Notes: generated by a model not told the origin, from the sequence alone. A stretch of 64,000 nt of DNA from Acidobacteriota bacterium (GCA_016191085.1 JACPPJ010000015.1:28156-92155); one strand, 5' to 3'. Shown: positions 1 to 8,440, numbered from the stretch's first letter. Program-made: numbers and translations.

Positions 1-279
1 CCTGGGCCGGACTTTTACTTCAAAATCCAGAGTTCGATCCAGAGAAACTCCGGCGCTGGATGTCTAGGCAGTTTTGCGTTAGCATTTCGCGGTCTGCGCG
101 TTGCATACCCACTGATTTTCTTGGCAGCGGGCTTGTTAATTTCATTATGGACCTTCACTACTCAGACGGAATGGGGAGAATACGGCGTTTTGGACATCCC
201 TCCCGCGCGCTTTTCGACCGCAATCACTACGGAAGCACGGCGTGATTTGGTGATGGTGAGTCTGGTGGATGAGGACTAA
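1..279 (+). CDS. C-terminal part of an unidentified membrane protein (partial)
   Basis: The first reading frame is open from the window edge to a TAA at 277-279, giving 92 residues of a protein whose start lies outside. One clear hydrophobic segment (about residues 35-56, containing YPLIFLAAGLLISLW) is followed by a soluble tail of about 36 residues. The stop is 6 bases before the next gene, so the two are probably co-transcribed. In acidobacteria Spy-like genes often follow a sigma factor and a single-span anti-sigma factor, so an anti-sigma C-terminus is possible, but nothing in the visible part proves it. Confidence 0.6.
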   Translation, partial: PGPDFYFKIQSSIQRNSGAGCLGSFALAFRGLRVAYPLIFLAAGLLISLWTFTTQTEWGEYGVLDIPPARFSTAITTEARRDLVMVSLVDED

Positions 280-285
280 AACGGC

Positions 286-678
286 ATGAGTGAGACAATG
301 CCCACGGACCGCAAGAGGGCAACACTCTATGTGGCGCTGATTTTTCTCTGCGGCGCTTTGACTGGGTTTGCGGCCACTAACCTGTGGAAGAATTGGTGGC
401 CCGGAAGCACTTCGGCTAATGCGGGAAAATCGCGTAGCGTCCAGCACCGAGTCGAAAAATTCACGCGTGAGTTGGACCTGACGCCCGAACAGGCCCGGCA
501 GCTCAATGACATCCTGGACGAGACTCATGCAAATTACCGCCGGCTCGAGCGGGAACAGGAAGGTATCCGCCAACAAGGCCGCGCCCGTATCCGCAGTATG
601 CTCACCGAGGAGCAGAAGCCAAAGTATGAGCAACTTCTAGCCCGTCAGGAAGCTAATCGCCGGCGGCAGCGTAGATAG
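286..678 (+). CDS. Spy/CpxP-like periplasmic protein
   Basis: A 130-residue protein with an N-terminal hydrophobic segment (residues 13-30, an uncleaved anchor or signal) and a charged, helical remainder. It carries two LTxxQ-type motifs, LTPEQARQL and LTEEQKPKYEQLL, the hallmark of the Spy/CpxP/heavy-metal-sensor family. Such proteins act in the periplasm as small chaperones or as sensors of envelope or metal stress. The start at 286 follows the stop of the upstream membrane protein by 6 bases. The C-terminus is very basic (RRRQRR). A second LTxxQ protein lies at 6114-6656 on the other strand. Confidence 0.8.
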   Translation: MSETMPTDRKRATLYVALIFLCGALTGFAATNLWKNWWPGSTSANAGKSRSVQHRVEKFTRELDLTPEQARQLNDILDETHANYRRLEREQEGIRQQGRARIRSMLTEEQKPKYEQLLARQEANRRRQRR

Positions 679-732
679 CCTGTCCGGCTCACCCCATTTT
701 GACCCCTGTTGCAATCTTGAGCTACACTTCAA

Positions 733-1227
733 ATGACCCGAGCAACGGGTTTCTTACCTATGCCTTCCATATTGCACGATATTGCGGATACCGCTTTGAC
801 GCTTGCAGCCGGGTTCAAAGTTACGCTGAAGAACTTGTTTCGGCCCACTGTTACAGAGGATTACCCGAGCGAACCGCCTCGCTTCGAGCAGCGATTTCGC
901 GGTTTACACATCCTGCAACGAGATGAGAGCGGACTGGAAAAATGCGTGGCTTGTTTCCTGTGCGCAGCGGCATGTCCATCTAATTGCATTTATATTGAAG
1001 CCGCGGAGAACACCTCCGAAAATCGGATCAGCGCTGGAGAGCGTTACGCGGCCGTCTACAATATTGACTACAACCGTTGCATCTTCTGCGGATATTGTGT
1101 CGAAGCCTGCCCAACGGACGCCATTACCCACGGCCACGGATTCGAACTGGCCACTTACAACGTTACGGAACTTATTTACCGCAAGGAACAACTGCTCGCG
1201 TCACCTGCTAGCCCGGCCCAGTTTTAG
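733..1227 (+). CDS. nuoI: NADH-quinone oxidoreductase subunit I (NuoI-like, 2x[4Fe-4S])
   Basis: A 164-residue ferredoxin-like subunit of respiratory complex I, which carries electrons through two [4Fe-4S] clusters in the peripheral arm. Two complete cluster motifs are visible, CVACFLCAAACP and CIFCGYCVEACP, in the order and spacing of NuoI, together with the family segment RCIFCGYCVEACPTDAI. Length fits the family. Starts at 733 or 760 (the second giving MPSILHDIADTAL) are both possible; neither has a convincing ribosome-binding site. It stands alone here with no other nuo gene in the window, so the rest of complex I must be encoded elsewhere. Confidence 0.9.
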   Translation: MTRATGFLPMPSILHDIADTALTLAAGFKVTLKNLFRPTVTEDYPSEPPRFEQRFRGLHILQRDESGLEKCVACFLCAAACPSNCIYIEAAENTSENRISAGERYAAVYNIDYNRCIFCGYCVEACPTDAITHGHGFELATYNVTELIYRKEQLLASPASPAQF

Positions 1228-1484
1228 TGAGAGCCCCCCGCCGCGCTGTACTGAGATACTCTGCTTGATCGCGAATAGGCTGCATACGAACCGCGGTTCA
1301 TAACCAGCGGTCAGCAGTTCTTGGCGTCTGCCTTCAGTCCCGCCGTTACCGCCGTATTGGTTTGCAAATATTACCGAGTTGTGTTAGCGTGTTGTTGTAG
1401 CGTTTTGCACATCTTACCTGGCTGGCGCTGGGCAAAGGTACATCCTAACAGTAGCTCAAGTCCAGTCATGACAAGCGGTTACAA

Positions 1485-1757
1485 ATGAAATTTCAGAAAA
1501 AGGATATAAAACAGGCTACAAAACCTGCATCCATAGGAGGAAAAGCTAAACTTCCCATCAACACATTGCACGGCCGTGCTGTGCAAGTGTCCGTGGATGA
1601 GCGAGTCTCGGACTTGGTGCGCCGCTACCCTGCCTTAACGAACGCTATTGGGCCAATGTTTCTTGAAGGAAAGAAGCGCATCCGGGATTTTCCCGCAGAA
1701 GAACAAATGCGGCTTCTCCGGATGGTCTATGCCTTGAAGAAGGCGGCCGCTGGCTAG
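1485..1757 (+). CDS. Small conserved-looking protein of unknown function
   Basis: A 90-residue basic protein. The N-terminal 30 residues are lysine-rich and probably disordered. The rest (VSVDERVSDLVRRYPAL then a helical region to KKAAAG) resembles, weakly, the small helical DUF1858-type fold in which VxDLLxRYP is a typical start. The cysteines usually found at the end of that domain are absent. It is preceded by a 257-base spacer with no other gene. I do not recognise a function. Confidence 0.5.
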   Translation: MKFQKKDIKQATKPASIGGKAKLPINTLHGRAVQVSVDERVSDLVRRYPALTNAIGPMFLEGKKRIRDFPAEEQMRLLRMVYALKKAAAG

Positions 1758-2153
1758 TGAATTCGTGGCTGGAACTGGCGGGCATTGGCCGCATCGCGGG
1801 CTGCGGCGTTAGGATATTGTCCCGACAGAAGTTGTAGCCTTTTCGCCTGCAACGCATGCCACTGCTCCTCGGCGGACTTCAGCGTCAGTCTCCTCATAAG
1901 CGAAATCGAGAAGCGCGCAATCACCGGGCGGTAATTCTCAGAATGTTCTTGTTGGGGTGTTTTGTACGTTGCATGCTGCATGGCGGGAAGGAAGAGCAGG
2001 TGCAGGTTTCAGGCGGAGCCAAACTGGTAATCGCATCAATCTTTCAAATTTGTGCAGCTTTTTCGGTGTGCGCGAATCTATATTAGAGTGGCAAGAGCGG
2101 TTGCACTCTCTCAAAATGCCAGTGGTGAAGCGATGACCAAAAGGAAGTGATGT
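1758..2153. other. 396-base stretch without a supported gene
   Basis: Short open frames occur on both strands (1754-1981 minus, 1856-2086 plus), but neither has a ribosome-binding site or a recognisable domain. The plus-strand sequence just before ccdA has an AT-rich segment with TATATT near 2079-2084 that could serve as a -10 box for ccdA. Nothing else is seen. Confidence 0.3.
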
Positions 2154-2876
2154 ATGGGTAGTGTTTCGATAGCGGCGGCGTTTACGGCAGGACTGGTTTC
2201 ATTCCTCTCTCCTTGCGTGCTGCCACTGGTTCCCGGCTACATCTCGCTGGTCTCGGGCGCCAGCGTAGATGAGTTGAAATCCGAAGCCAACACAAGAGTG
2301 CTCGGGAAGGTTCTGTTGCACTCGATACTTTTCATCCTGGGCTTTTCCGTCGTTTTCATTTCGCTGGGAGCATCCGCGACGTGGCTGGGGCAGGTCCTGC
2401 TTTCGCGCATGTCGCTGCTCTATAAGATCGCCGGCTTAGTGATCATCATCTTCGGCCTGCATCTGACAGGCTTGCTGAAAATCGGCATTCTCTATCGTGA
2501 CAAGCGATTCCACACTGCGGGTAAACCCGCGAGTGCGGCTGGCGCGTTTCTCATCGGGTTCGCGTTTGCTTTTGGCTGGACGCCGTGTATCGGGCCAATC
2601 CTCGCCGCCATCTTGAGCCTTGCCGCCAGCCAGGATACTATAGGCGCCGGGATCACGCTGCTGGCTTCGTATTCTTTGGGGCTGGCTGTTCCGTTCCTGC
2701 TGACGAGTTTGGGTATCAACAAATTCTTGAAATTCTACAATCGTTTCCGGACGCATCTGCACACGGTGGAAGTCTTCTCCGGAGTCGTGCTGATCGTGCT
2801 GGGCGCGATGATCTTCACAAATCAATTCACGCGCCTGGCGGGTTACCTCGCTTTTCTGAACCGCTTCGCGCTGTAA
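2154..2876 (+). CDS. ccdA: Cytochrome c biogenesis protein CcdA (DsbD transmembrane domain family)
   Basis: A 240-residue integral membrane protein with about six hydrophobic segments, the usual size for CcdA. It moves reducing equivalents from cytoplasmic thioredoxin across the membrane to periplasmic thiol proteins. The two redox cysteines are present in the expected context: Cys21 in FLSPCVLPLVPGY and Cys145 in GWTPCIGPIL. The start has a Shine-Dalgarno sequence (AAGGAAG). A TlpA/ResA-like thioredoxin follows after 37 bases, the normal partner that receives the electrons, so the two form a functional pair. Confidence 0.93.
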   Translation: MGSVSIAAAFTAGLVSFLSPCVLPLVPGYISLVSGASVDELKSEANTRVLGKVLLHSILFILGFSVVFISLGASATWLGQVLLSRMSLLYKIAGLVIIIFGLHLTGLLKIGILYRDKRFHTAGKPASAAGAFLIGFAFAFGWTPCIGPILAAILSLAASQDTIGAGITLLASYSLGLAVPFLLTSLGINKFLKFYNRFRTHLHTVEVFSGVVLIVLGAMIFTNQFTRLAGYLAFLNRFAL

Positions 2877-2913
2877 AGCTGATTTGGGTGCGCCCTTAGC
2901 TTAGGAGGATGGA

Positions 2914-3555
2914 GTGGGCCGGTATATTTTGGCGATCGGATTGTTATTAGCGGCGCTGGCCGTTGGATCGACTCTGATGCAGCAGCGTACGCGTTCTAGC
3001 GCATCTCCCGCTACCAGCGCTGCACGTCCGCCTGCCGTTCCGGCTCTTCGGGGCAAGCCCGCTCCCAATTTCGAATTACCAGACTTGAAGGGATCGAAGG
3101 GCAGTGCCGCCGATTTCAAAAACAAGGTTCTGCTGGTGAATTTTTGGGCAACGTGGTGCGCTCCTTGTATTGTCGAGATCCCCTGGTTCGTCGAATTCCA
3201 GCAGAAATACGGTCCTCAGGGACTGCAGGTCATCGGCATCTCTCTCGATGAGACCGGCTCGAAAGATGTGCAGCTATTCGTTGAAAAGTACAAGATGGCG
3301 TATCCAGTGCTGATGGGCGATGAGAGCACGGCTGAACTGTTCGGCGGGATTTTGGGGCTGCCGACCACGTTTATCGTGGATCGCGACGGAAAGTACTACT
3401 CCATGCACCGCGGACTGGTGAATCGTGAGGCGCTAGAGGAAGAACTGCAAACCGTGCTCGGGACACCCAGTCAAAGCGCTCCCGCGGCCACAGAAAAACC
3501 GCCTGCCAGCAGTGCGCCCGCGCCCGCCCCCCGCGCGGATACCACGAAGAGCTAA
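2914..3555 (+). CDS. TlpA/ResA-like membrane-anchored thiol-disulfide oxidoreductase
   Basis: A 213-residue protein with an N-terminal signal anchor (residues 3-20) and a periplasmic thioredoxin-fold domain of the AhpC/TSA-TlpA type. The active site WCAPC is at residues 81-85 and the cis-Pro loop reads LGLPTTFIVD. The C-terminal 35 residues are rich in Pro, Ala and Ser and probably disordered. The start is GTG at 2914, set by AGGAGG at 2903-2908; the ATG at 2909 runs into a stop after 13 codons. It probably reduces apocytochrome or other periplasmic disulfides with electrons from the neighbouring CcdA. Confidence 0.9.
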   Translation: MGRYILAIGLLLAALAVGSTLMQQRTRSSASPATSAARPPAVPALRGKPAPNFELPDLKGSKGSAADFKNKVLLVNFWATWCAPCIVEIPWFVEFQQKYGPQGLQVIGISLDETGSKDVQLFVEKYKMAYPVLMGDESTAELFGGILGLPTTFIVDRDGKYYSMHRGLVNREALEEELQTVLGTPSQSAPAATEKPPASSAPAPAPRADTTKS

Positions 3556-3572
3556 TCGCGCCTCCACGGACC

Positions 3573-4718
3573 CTACTGCGCGTAGTAACCTTCCCTGGCG
3601 TGTACTGTCAGGTCCTTCTGTTTTGCCGTAACGCGGATTTTGCGATAGCCGGGTCCGGGGTCGGGATCGGGGCTGTAGCCCAGACTGTACTGGTTTCGCA
3701 GCTCCTCCTGAATGATCGTATAGATCTGCTCGACGGTCTGCTTCTTAGACGCTTCAAAGACGCGTCCTCCGGTCTGCTTCGCCAGCTGTTCCAAGACTCT
3801 CTTGCCGTCTCGGCTACGTCCGCCGCCGCCCCAAGGACCTCCAGCGCCGCCGCCGGGCCCATACGCCATGTCATCCGAATACACGATGGAGTAAACCAGG
3901 GTGTCCGATCGCAGAGCGGCCTCGGCCGCGGTCTCTAACGAAACCTTGCTGGCATTGTCTACGCCATCGGAGAGGATGATGAGAGCCTTGCGACCGTGCT
4001 GCTTTCGCATCAATTCATCGGAACCAAGAAAAACGGCATCGTATACTGCGGTGCCGGTGCCCGCAGTCCTCTGCGGAGGACGGTCTGGCCATGGCCGCCG
4101 CCCACCTCGCCTGCCGCCGGGCCAAGGCCATGTACCGCCGCCCGACCCGGGCCATTGACCGGCATCGCCCGGCCATTGGCCGGGAGAACCGGGCCACTGC
4201 AAAGGCATCATGTGCGGCCAACCTCCACCACCCGTAGGGTGCAACTGCGGAACGTGCAGCGTACGCAGCGCCGTCTCCAATTCTTTGCGCGACGACGTCA
4301 GATCCTGGAGCAGCTCCACCTCGCCCTCAAAGTGGATGACAAATGCCATGTCCTTGTCGCGCAGCATTTGATCCAAGAAGGCGTAACTGGCTTCGCGCTC
4401 CTCTTCGAGCACGCGCGCCTGACTCAGGCTGGTGTCCACCAGCAAACCCAATGTCAACGGCAGGTCTGTCTCTTGTCCGAAATAACGAATGACCTGAGAC
4501 CGGCCATTCTCTTCCAGTATGAAATCGTCTTTGGTGAGATTCCGAACGATTTGCCCTTGCTTGTTGCGCACCGTTGCAAGGACGTTCACAACCTTGACAT
4601 CTGTTGAGAAGGTGGGTTGTTGCGCTGGCAGCAGGGCGCACGAGAACACGGCAACAGCCGCGAACGCTGGTAGCATCCACCAGCGTCCGCGGCCCTTAGC
4701 TAAACGGTCAAACCTCAT
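3573..4718 (-). CDS. Secreted VWFA-domain protein, acidobacterial type
   Basis: A 381-residue exported protein. After a signal peptide (hydrophobic segment at residues 15-32, ending near LLPAQ) comes a short beta domain (VNVLATVRNKQGQIVRNLTKDDF) typical of the acidobacterial VWFA-related family (TIGR03436 type), then a von Willebrand A domain. The metal-binding MIDAS is intact: D95-T-S97-L-S99, and a TGTAVYD segment and LSDGVDN further on. Between these, residues 162-215 are a Gly/Trp/Pro-rich insertion with repeated QWPG units. Function is unknown; the family probably mediates extracytoplasmic protein interactions. A start at residue 15 (4676) is also possible. Confidence 0.85.
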   Translation of the reverse strand: MRFDRLAKGRGRWWMLPAFAAVAVFSCALLPAQQPTFSTDVKVVNVLATVRNKQGQIVRNLTKDDFILEENGRSQVIRYFGQETDLPLTLGLLVDTSLSQARVLEEEREASYAFLDQMLRDKDMAFVIHFEGEVELLQDLTSSRKELETALRTLHVPQLHPTGGGGWPHMMPLQWPGSPGQWPGDAGQWPGSGGGTWPWPGGRRGGRRPWPDRPPQRTAGTGTAVYDAVFLGSDELMRKQHGRKALIILSDGVDNASKVSLETAAEAALRSDTLVYSIVYSDDMAYGPGGGAGGPWGGGGRSRDGKRVLEQLAKQTGGRVFEASKKQTVEQIYTIIQEELRNQYSLGYSPDPDPGPGYRKIRVTAKQKDLTVHAREGYYAQ

Positions 4719-4735
4719 AGGACGTGAGCCCGTAA

Positions 4736-4860
4736 GGGCACGACTTCAGTCGTGCCGATCCGGCGATGCTCAGGAAGGGGTTTAGCCCCTGAGGAGCGTT
4801 CTGGACCTCAGCGGCTAAAGCGCGTAACATCTCGCACTCGGCACGGTTGAAACCGTGCCC
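4736..4860. repeat. Three-hairpin palindromic repeat core, copy 1
   Basis: The 125 bases begin and end with hairpins of one family: a GGGCACGACTTC..GTGCC hairpin at 4736-4756 and GGCACGG..CCGTGCCC at 4840-4860. The middle carries the CCCCTGAGG / CCTCAGCGGCTAAAGC segment seen in the four other copies. It lies in the gap between the BON lipoprotein gene and the von Willebrand gene, both on the minus strand. No terminal inverted repeat or target duplication is evident around this copy. Confidence 0.8.
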
Positions 4861-4890
4861 TTCTAGTGTCGAAACTGGTCGCAACAACTT

Positions 4891-5988
4891 CTATTCGAAG
4901 TTCGTTGCCCTGCGTTTCAATTGCGGTCTGGGCGATTCATAGTTGCGATCGGACCAGCGTTCCCCGCCTCGCGCGTTGGAGATGTACGCGGGGACTATCA
5001 GCGGCTCCTCGAGACGGAACGTCAAAACTGTCTCGGACGGGAACGAAATCTTCGGAGCGCCCTGCGCAGCGCGCGCCACGCCGCCCGCGCCCGCACCTGC
5101 CATGGCGCCAATAGCAGCGCCCTTACTGCCGCCCGCGATGCCACCAATGACAGCGCCGAGTCCAGCACCAGTACCGACTGTCGCGGCCGTTCCCTTGCCG
5201 CGGCCGCCGCCGGACTGATTGTACTGATCCGTTCTCAGCGAATAGACCTCGCCGTTCGCAAACAGCTTACTGAGTTCAAGCGTAAGTTCGGGGTGTCCGG
5301 TGTACTTGCCGGCCTTCGATGCCTCTACCACGCGGCCTTCCACATCGAGCCCGGCGGGGATCACCACCTCACCGTCCGCCCTGATGGGCGCGTCGAGAGT
5401 GGCGCGGAACGTGTCGCCCACTCTGTTGTTGGATGAATCGAGCGATTCCACCAGACGTACCGAGAGCACTGAACCAGCCGGGATAGTGTACTTCGTCGGC
5501 GCAGGCGGCGGGGGTGGAGGTAGAGTATCAACGGCCATGTGCAGAGCCGGCTCTGGCGCGGGAGGCGGCGCTACATAGACAGGCTCACTGCGCGGCGGAA
5601 TTGCTCTGGCGGTTTGGACCGGACGCCGCGGTGTCGTGCGCCTGGGGGCGACAACGGCCTTCTCCTCAACTGGAGGCGGCGGAGCAGCTTCGGCGAGCGG
5701 CGACGCCACTGTTAAGTTGTTCGTCACCACTTTGACCCCCGCGACACCTGCCGCGTCGCGCGCAGCCAATTGCCGCGCCGCCTCGCTGCCCACTTGCCCA
5801 TTTAGCGTGATCACGCCACCGGCGTTGTCCACGGTAACCTCGCCATCAATTGCGGAGTTATTTCGAATCTGAGTTTGCACTTTGTAGGCGATCTGATGAT
5901 CGTCAGGCTTGCTAGCACAACCGATGCCCGCGGCAACAGCCACCAGAACGATAGCAACTACGACAATGTGAGCTTTATGTCGAAACAT
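4891..5988 (-). CDS. BON-domain lipoprotein with glycine-zipper segment
   Basis: A 365-residue predicted outer-membrane or periplasmic lipoprotein. The signal peptide ends in a lipobox with Cys24 (AAGIGC). Residues about 31-95 form a BON domain (VQTQIRNNSAIDGEVTVDN.. GVITLNGQVGS), a fold that binds phospholipid or envelope surfaces. A proline/alanine-rich linker (about 96-165) is followed by a beta-rich domain (IPAGSVLSVRLVESLDS) and then a glycine zipper (about 268-312, GAGLGAVIGGIAGGSKG) of the kind that inserts in membranes. The role is probably envelope integrity; no enzyme motif is seen. Confidence 0.8.
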   Translation of the reverse strand: MFRHKAHIVVVAIVLVAVAAGIGCASKPDDHQIAYKVQTQIRNNSAIDGEVTVDNAGGVITLNGQVGSEAARQLAARDAAGVAGVKVVTNNLTVASPLAEAAPPPPVEEKAVVAPRRTTPRRPVQTARAIPPRSEPVYVAPPPAPEPALHMAVDTLPPPPPPAPTKYTIPAGSVLSVRLVESLDSSNNRVGDTFRATLDAPIRADGEVVIPAGLDVEGRVVEASKAGKYTGHPELTLELSKLFANGEVYSLRTDQYNQSGGGRGKGTAATVGTGAGLGAVIGGIAGGSKGAAIGAMAGAGAGGVARAAQGAPKISFPSETVLTFRLEEPLIVPAYISNARGGERWSDRNYESPRPQLKRRATNFE

Positions 5989-6004
5989 TGAATGTCTCCC
6001 TCTA

Positions 6005-6065
6005 CCCCGCGCCGCGTCAGAAGAATGCGTCCCCCGGTTTACCGGGGGACGAGCGCGGCGCGGGG
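6005..6065. terminator. Nested perfect hairpin, likely terminator or cruciform
   Basis: A 12-base outer arm CCCCGCGCCGCG (6005-6016) pairs with 6054-6065, and inside it a second, separate 10-base stem GTCCCCCGGT (6029-6038) pairs with 6041-6050 around a 2-base loop. It lies downstream of the LTxxQ gene and upstream of the BON gene, both on the minus strand, so transcription termination between them is the simplest role. There is no T-run. A further small dyad, AGGGGCGACGCCCCT, lies at 6076-6090. Confidence 0.5.
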
Positions 6066-6113
6066 TTTCGAACCCAGGGGCGACGCCCCTACAGTTCGGC
6101 GTGAAAGGCCTGA

Positions 6114-6656
6114 TTACCGGCCTCCATGATGCGGCCCTTGGCCAGGACCACCAGAGGCGCCCGGTCCGTCAAAGCCCATTGGACCGCCGCCGGGACCAAA
6201 ACCTATCCCACCCATTCCACGCCCCCGGCCTCGCAGAGCGCCGAGCTTCTCTCGCTGATCGGGCGTGAGAATATTGTAGAACTGCGCTTCAGCGGTTGAG
6301 CGGGCGGCAGTGAGTTGCCCCATCAGAGTACCGATCTGAGTGGCAGTTTGGGTAATCGTATTCAAATCATTGTTCTGAATCGCCGTGCGCAAGGTTTGCC
6401 GTAGCGTCCTCATCTGGGTCATCAAGGGACCGGAGGTGTTGGCCGCGGTCGTAAAGAAATTAATGGCCTGCTGCTGCTGGTCCGATGTCAGGTTCAGCAG
6501 GGTTGTCAGCCGCTGTACGCGCCGCTCGATCATCTGTGCAGCATTGGGCCGCCCGCGACCCGGAGTCGGCGTAGGCGATGGTGTCGGCGTCTGCGCAACC
6601 AGCAACGTCGTGGCGAACGTGCAAATCAGCAGGAATGCTGTTATTGGTTTCTTCAT
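6114..6656 (-). CDS. LTxxQ-motif (Spy/CpxP-like) secreted protein
   Basis: A 180-residue exported protein with a signal peptide (residues 1-21, ending LLVAQ) and a Thr/Pro linker (TPTPSPTPTPG). The helical core has the family motifs LTTLLNLTSDQQQQA and LTPDQREKLGAL. The last 40 residues are Gly/Pro-rich (GRGRGMGGIGFGPGGG and on to HHGGR), which is unusual for Spy and might bind metal through the terminal histidines. A good ribosome-binding site (AAGGAAAAGGAG) precedes the ATG. Probable periplasmic chaperone or stress sensor. Confidence 0.75.
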   Translation of the reverse strand: MKKPITAFLLICTFATTLLVAQTPTPSPTPTPGRGRPNAAQMIERRVQRLTTLLNLTSDQQQQAINFFTTAANTSGPLMTQMRTLRQTLRTAIQNNDLNTITQTATQIGTLMGQLTAARSTAEAQFYNILTPDQREKLGALRGRGRGMGGIGFGPGGGPMGFDGPGASGGPGQGPHHGGR

Positions 6657-6824
6657 TGGTGGGAAACTCTCCTTTTCCTTTGAGTCGAACTAGACGCGAA
6701 TGGTTGCTCTGTAGAGCTGCTGAACGGCCCGTCTTCTGGGTGTCCTAACGAATCTCGCGTCATTGATGTAAACACGCCGGCGGGAGGAAAAGTTGCTGGA
6801 TACGAAACGACAGAGAGAAGTTCT

Positions 6825-8264
6825 TTATGAGTTAGCGCCTTTCAACACTTCCAGCGCGCGACGGAGTCTGGCGCGGCAAAGGTCGCGGCCGAGGATCTCC
6901 ATGGAATCGAACAGCGGAGTGGAGGTAGGACTCCCGGTAATAGCTACATAGAACGGTCGAAGGAAATCGCGCAGTTTGCTTTGAAACTCGTCACAGAGTT
7001 GCTTGAACAACGCTCCAATGGCTTGTTTGTCCCAGCAGCCCAGCGCATCGAACTCTTCGAGCGCTCTCGCGAATGCTTTCCTGCTCACTTCAACCGGCAC
7101 CTTCTTGTCTTCAAAATCAGCCGCCTTGACGGGCAGCTCTCCAGAGAAGAAGAACGCGGTCAGAGGACCGAGGTCGCTCAGGATCGATACGCGCTGCTTA
7201 GTGAGGGCGGCAATCGGCATCAGATATTCGCGGTTCAACGCCCACTTCTGAACGCGCTCCGCGTACTGCTCATCGCTGAGGTCTTCGCGCACCCAGCGCC
7301 CGTTTAGCCATGAGAGTTTCTTAATGTCAAAAACCGGGCCGCCCAGGGAGATGTGCGCCAAGTCGAACTTCTCCACCATCTCCGCCAAAGAAAGTTTCTC
7401 TTCTCCCTCCGGCATGGACCAGGCCATCAGACCCAGGTAGTTCAGCATTGCTTCGGGAAGAAAACCCATTCGCTGGTAATAAACCAGGCTAGTGGGATTT
7501 TTCCGCTTGCTCAATTTACTCTTGTCCGGATTGCGGAGCAGCGGAAGATGGCAGAAGACAGGCTTCTCCCACCCGAAGTAGTCGTACAGGAGAAGATGCT
7601 TTGGAGTCGAGTTGATCCACTCTTCCCCGCGAATGACGTGAGTAATGCCCATCAGGTGGTCGTCCACAACGTTGGCCAGGTGATAAGTGGGCATTCCGTC
7701 CTGCTTCAGCAGCACCTGCATGTCCACCATGTCCCACCCGATCTCAATCCTGCCGCGCAGCAGATCGGTCATCTCACAGACTCCCTGCTCCGGAACTTTC
7801 ATGCGGATGACATACGGAACATTGTCTCGCAGCAGTTGCTCTACTTCCGCTTGTGAAAGCCCAAGGCATCGCCCATCGTATCCCGGACGGAGCCCTGCCG
7901 GCTGTTGTGCTTTGCGCAATTCGGCCAAACGCTCCGACGTACAGAAGCAGCGAAAGGCATGGCCTTCCTCCAACAGCCGCGCCACATGTTGGCGATAGAT
8001 TTCGCCCCGCAGACTCTGCTGATAGGGACCGTGAGGTCCGCCCACGTCAGGCCCTTCATCCCAATCGAGTCCCAGCCACCGCAGGGAGTTTAAGATCGCC
8101 TCCTGCGATTGGGGATTACTCCGGGCCATGTCCGTGTCCTCGATCCGCAGGATAAATTGGCCGCCTGATTTTCGCGCAAAACAGTAGTTGAAAAGGGCTA
8201 CGTAAGCGGTGCCGACGTGAGGGTCCCCGGTGGGAGAGGGCGCGATGCGGGTGCGAACAGTCAA
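6825..8264 (-). CDS. gltX: Glutamate--tRNA ligase
   Basis: A 479-residue class I aminoacyl-tRNA synthetase that charges tRNA-Glu with glutamate in the cytoplasm. The HIGH signature is HVGT (residues 16-19, in [16 protein letters not shown]) and the KMSKS signature is KLSKRK near residue 255. RIEDTD and the GEEWINSTPKH segment are also typical. Length is normal. Its 5' end (first about 55 codons plus upstream region) is repeated at 12606-12845 with 168 of 175 bases identical over the best part, which marks the edge of a duplication. glnS lies 7.2 kb upstream on the same strand. Confidence 0.96.
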   Translation of the reverse strand: MTVRTRIAPSPTGDPHVGTAYVALFNYCFARKSGGQFILRIEDTDMARSNPQSQEAILNSLRWLGLDWDEGPDVGGPHGPYQQSLRGEIYRQHVARLLEEGHAFRCFCTSERLAELRKAQQPAGLRPGYDGRCLGLSQAEVEQLLRDNVPYVIRMKVPEQGVCEMTDLLRGRIEIGWDMVDMQVLLKQDGMPTYHLANVVDDHLMGITHVIRGEEWINSTPKHLLLYDYFGWEKPVFCHLPLLRNPDKSKLSKRKNPTSLVYYQRMGFLPEAMLNYLGLMAWSMPEGEEKLSLAEMVEKFDLAHISLGGPVFDIKKLSWLNGRWVREDLSDEQYAERVQKWALNREYLMPIAALTKQRVSILSDLGPLTAFFFSGELPVKAADFEDKKVPVEVSRKAFARALEEFDALGCWDKQAIGALFKQLCDEFQSKLRDFLRPFYVAITGSPTSTPLFDSMEILGRDLCRARLRRALEVLKGANS

Positions 8265-8328
8265 ACGGTTGGCTCCTTCGGATGAAAGGTCCTTGCCGGA
8301 ATGCCGGGGAGGCAGAAAGCAAACAGCA

Positions 8329-8334
8329 ATTATA
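8329..8334 (-). promoter_or_regulatory. Probable -10 box of gltX
   Basis: Read on the minus strand the hexamer is TATAAT, about 65 bases before the gltX start. It is preserved in the partial copy of this region at 12830-12835, while surrounding bases differ. No clear -35 hexamer is visible at the normal distance. Confidence 0.4.
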
Positions 8335-8434
8335 GCCTATCGCGCAAAGTATCCTGGAGAGGGTAGCAGGCGATTGCTTCCTGTTTTTCCTTGACTGCGA
8401 ATTCTTGAAGGGGTGCAGAGGTCTTCTATTGTGC

Positions 8435-8440
8435 TAAAAT
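8435..8440 (+). promoter_or_regulatory. Extended -10 box placing the next gene on a leaderless transcript
   Basis: TAAAAT preceded by TGC forms an extended -10 element. Exactly 10 bases separate it from the ATG at 8451 and contain no Shine-Dalgarno sequence, so transcription would begin within a few bases of the start codon. The same geometry is seen at 28203-28219. Confidence 0.45.

Noticed and set aside
1754..1981. 75-codon minus-strand frame convergent with the 90-residue gene
   Set aside because: Composition is plausible, but there is no ribosome-binding site or recognisable domain.
4736..4860. CRISPR-like array of repeats
   Set aside because: The repeat copies are dispersed over 48 kb and are palindromic elements, not a spaced array; no cas gene is present.
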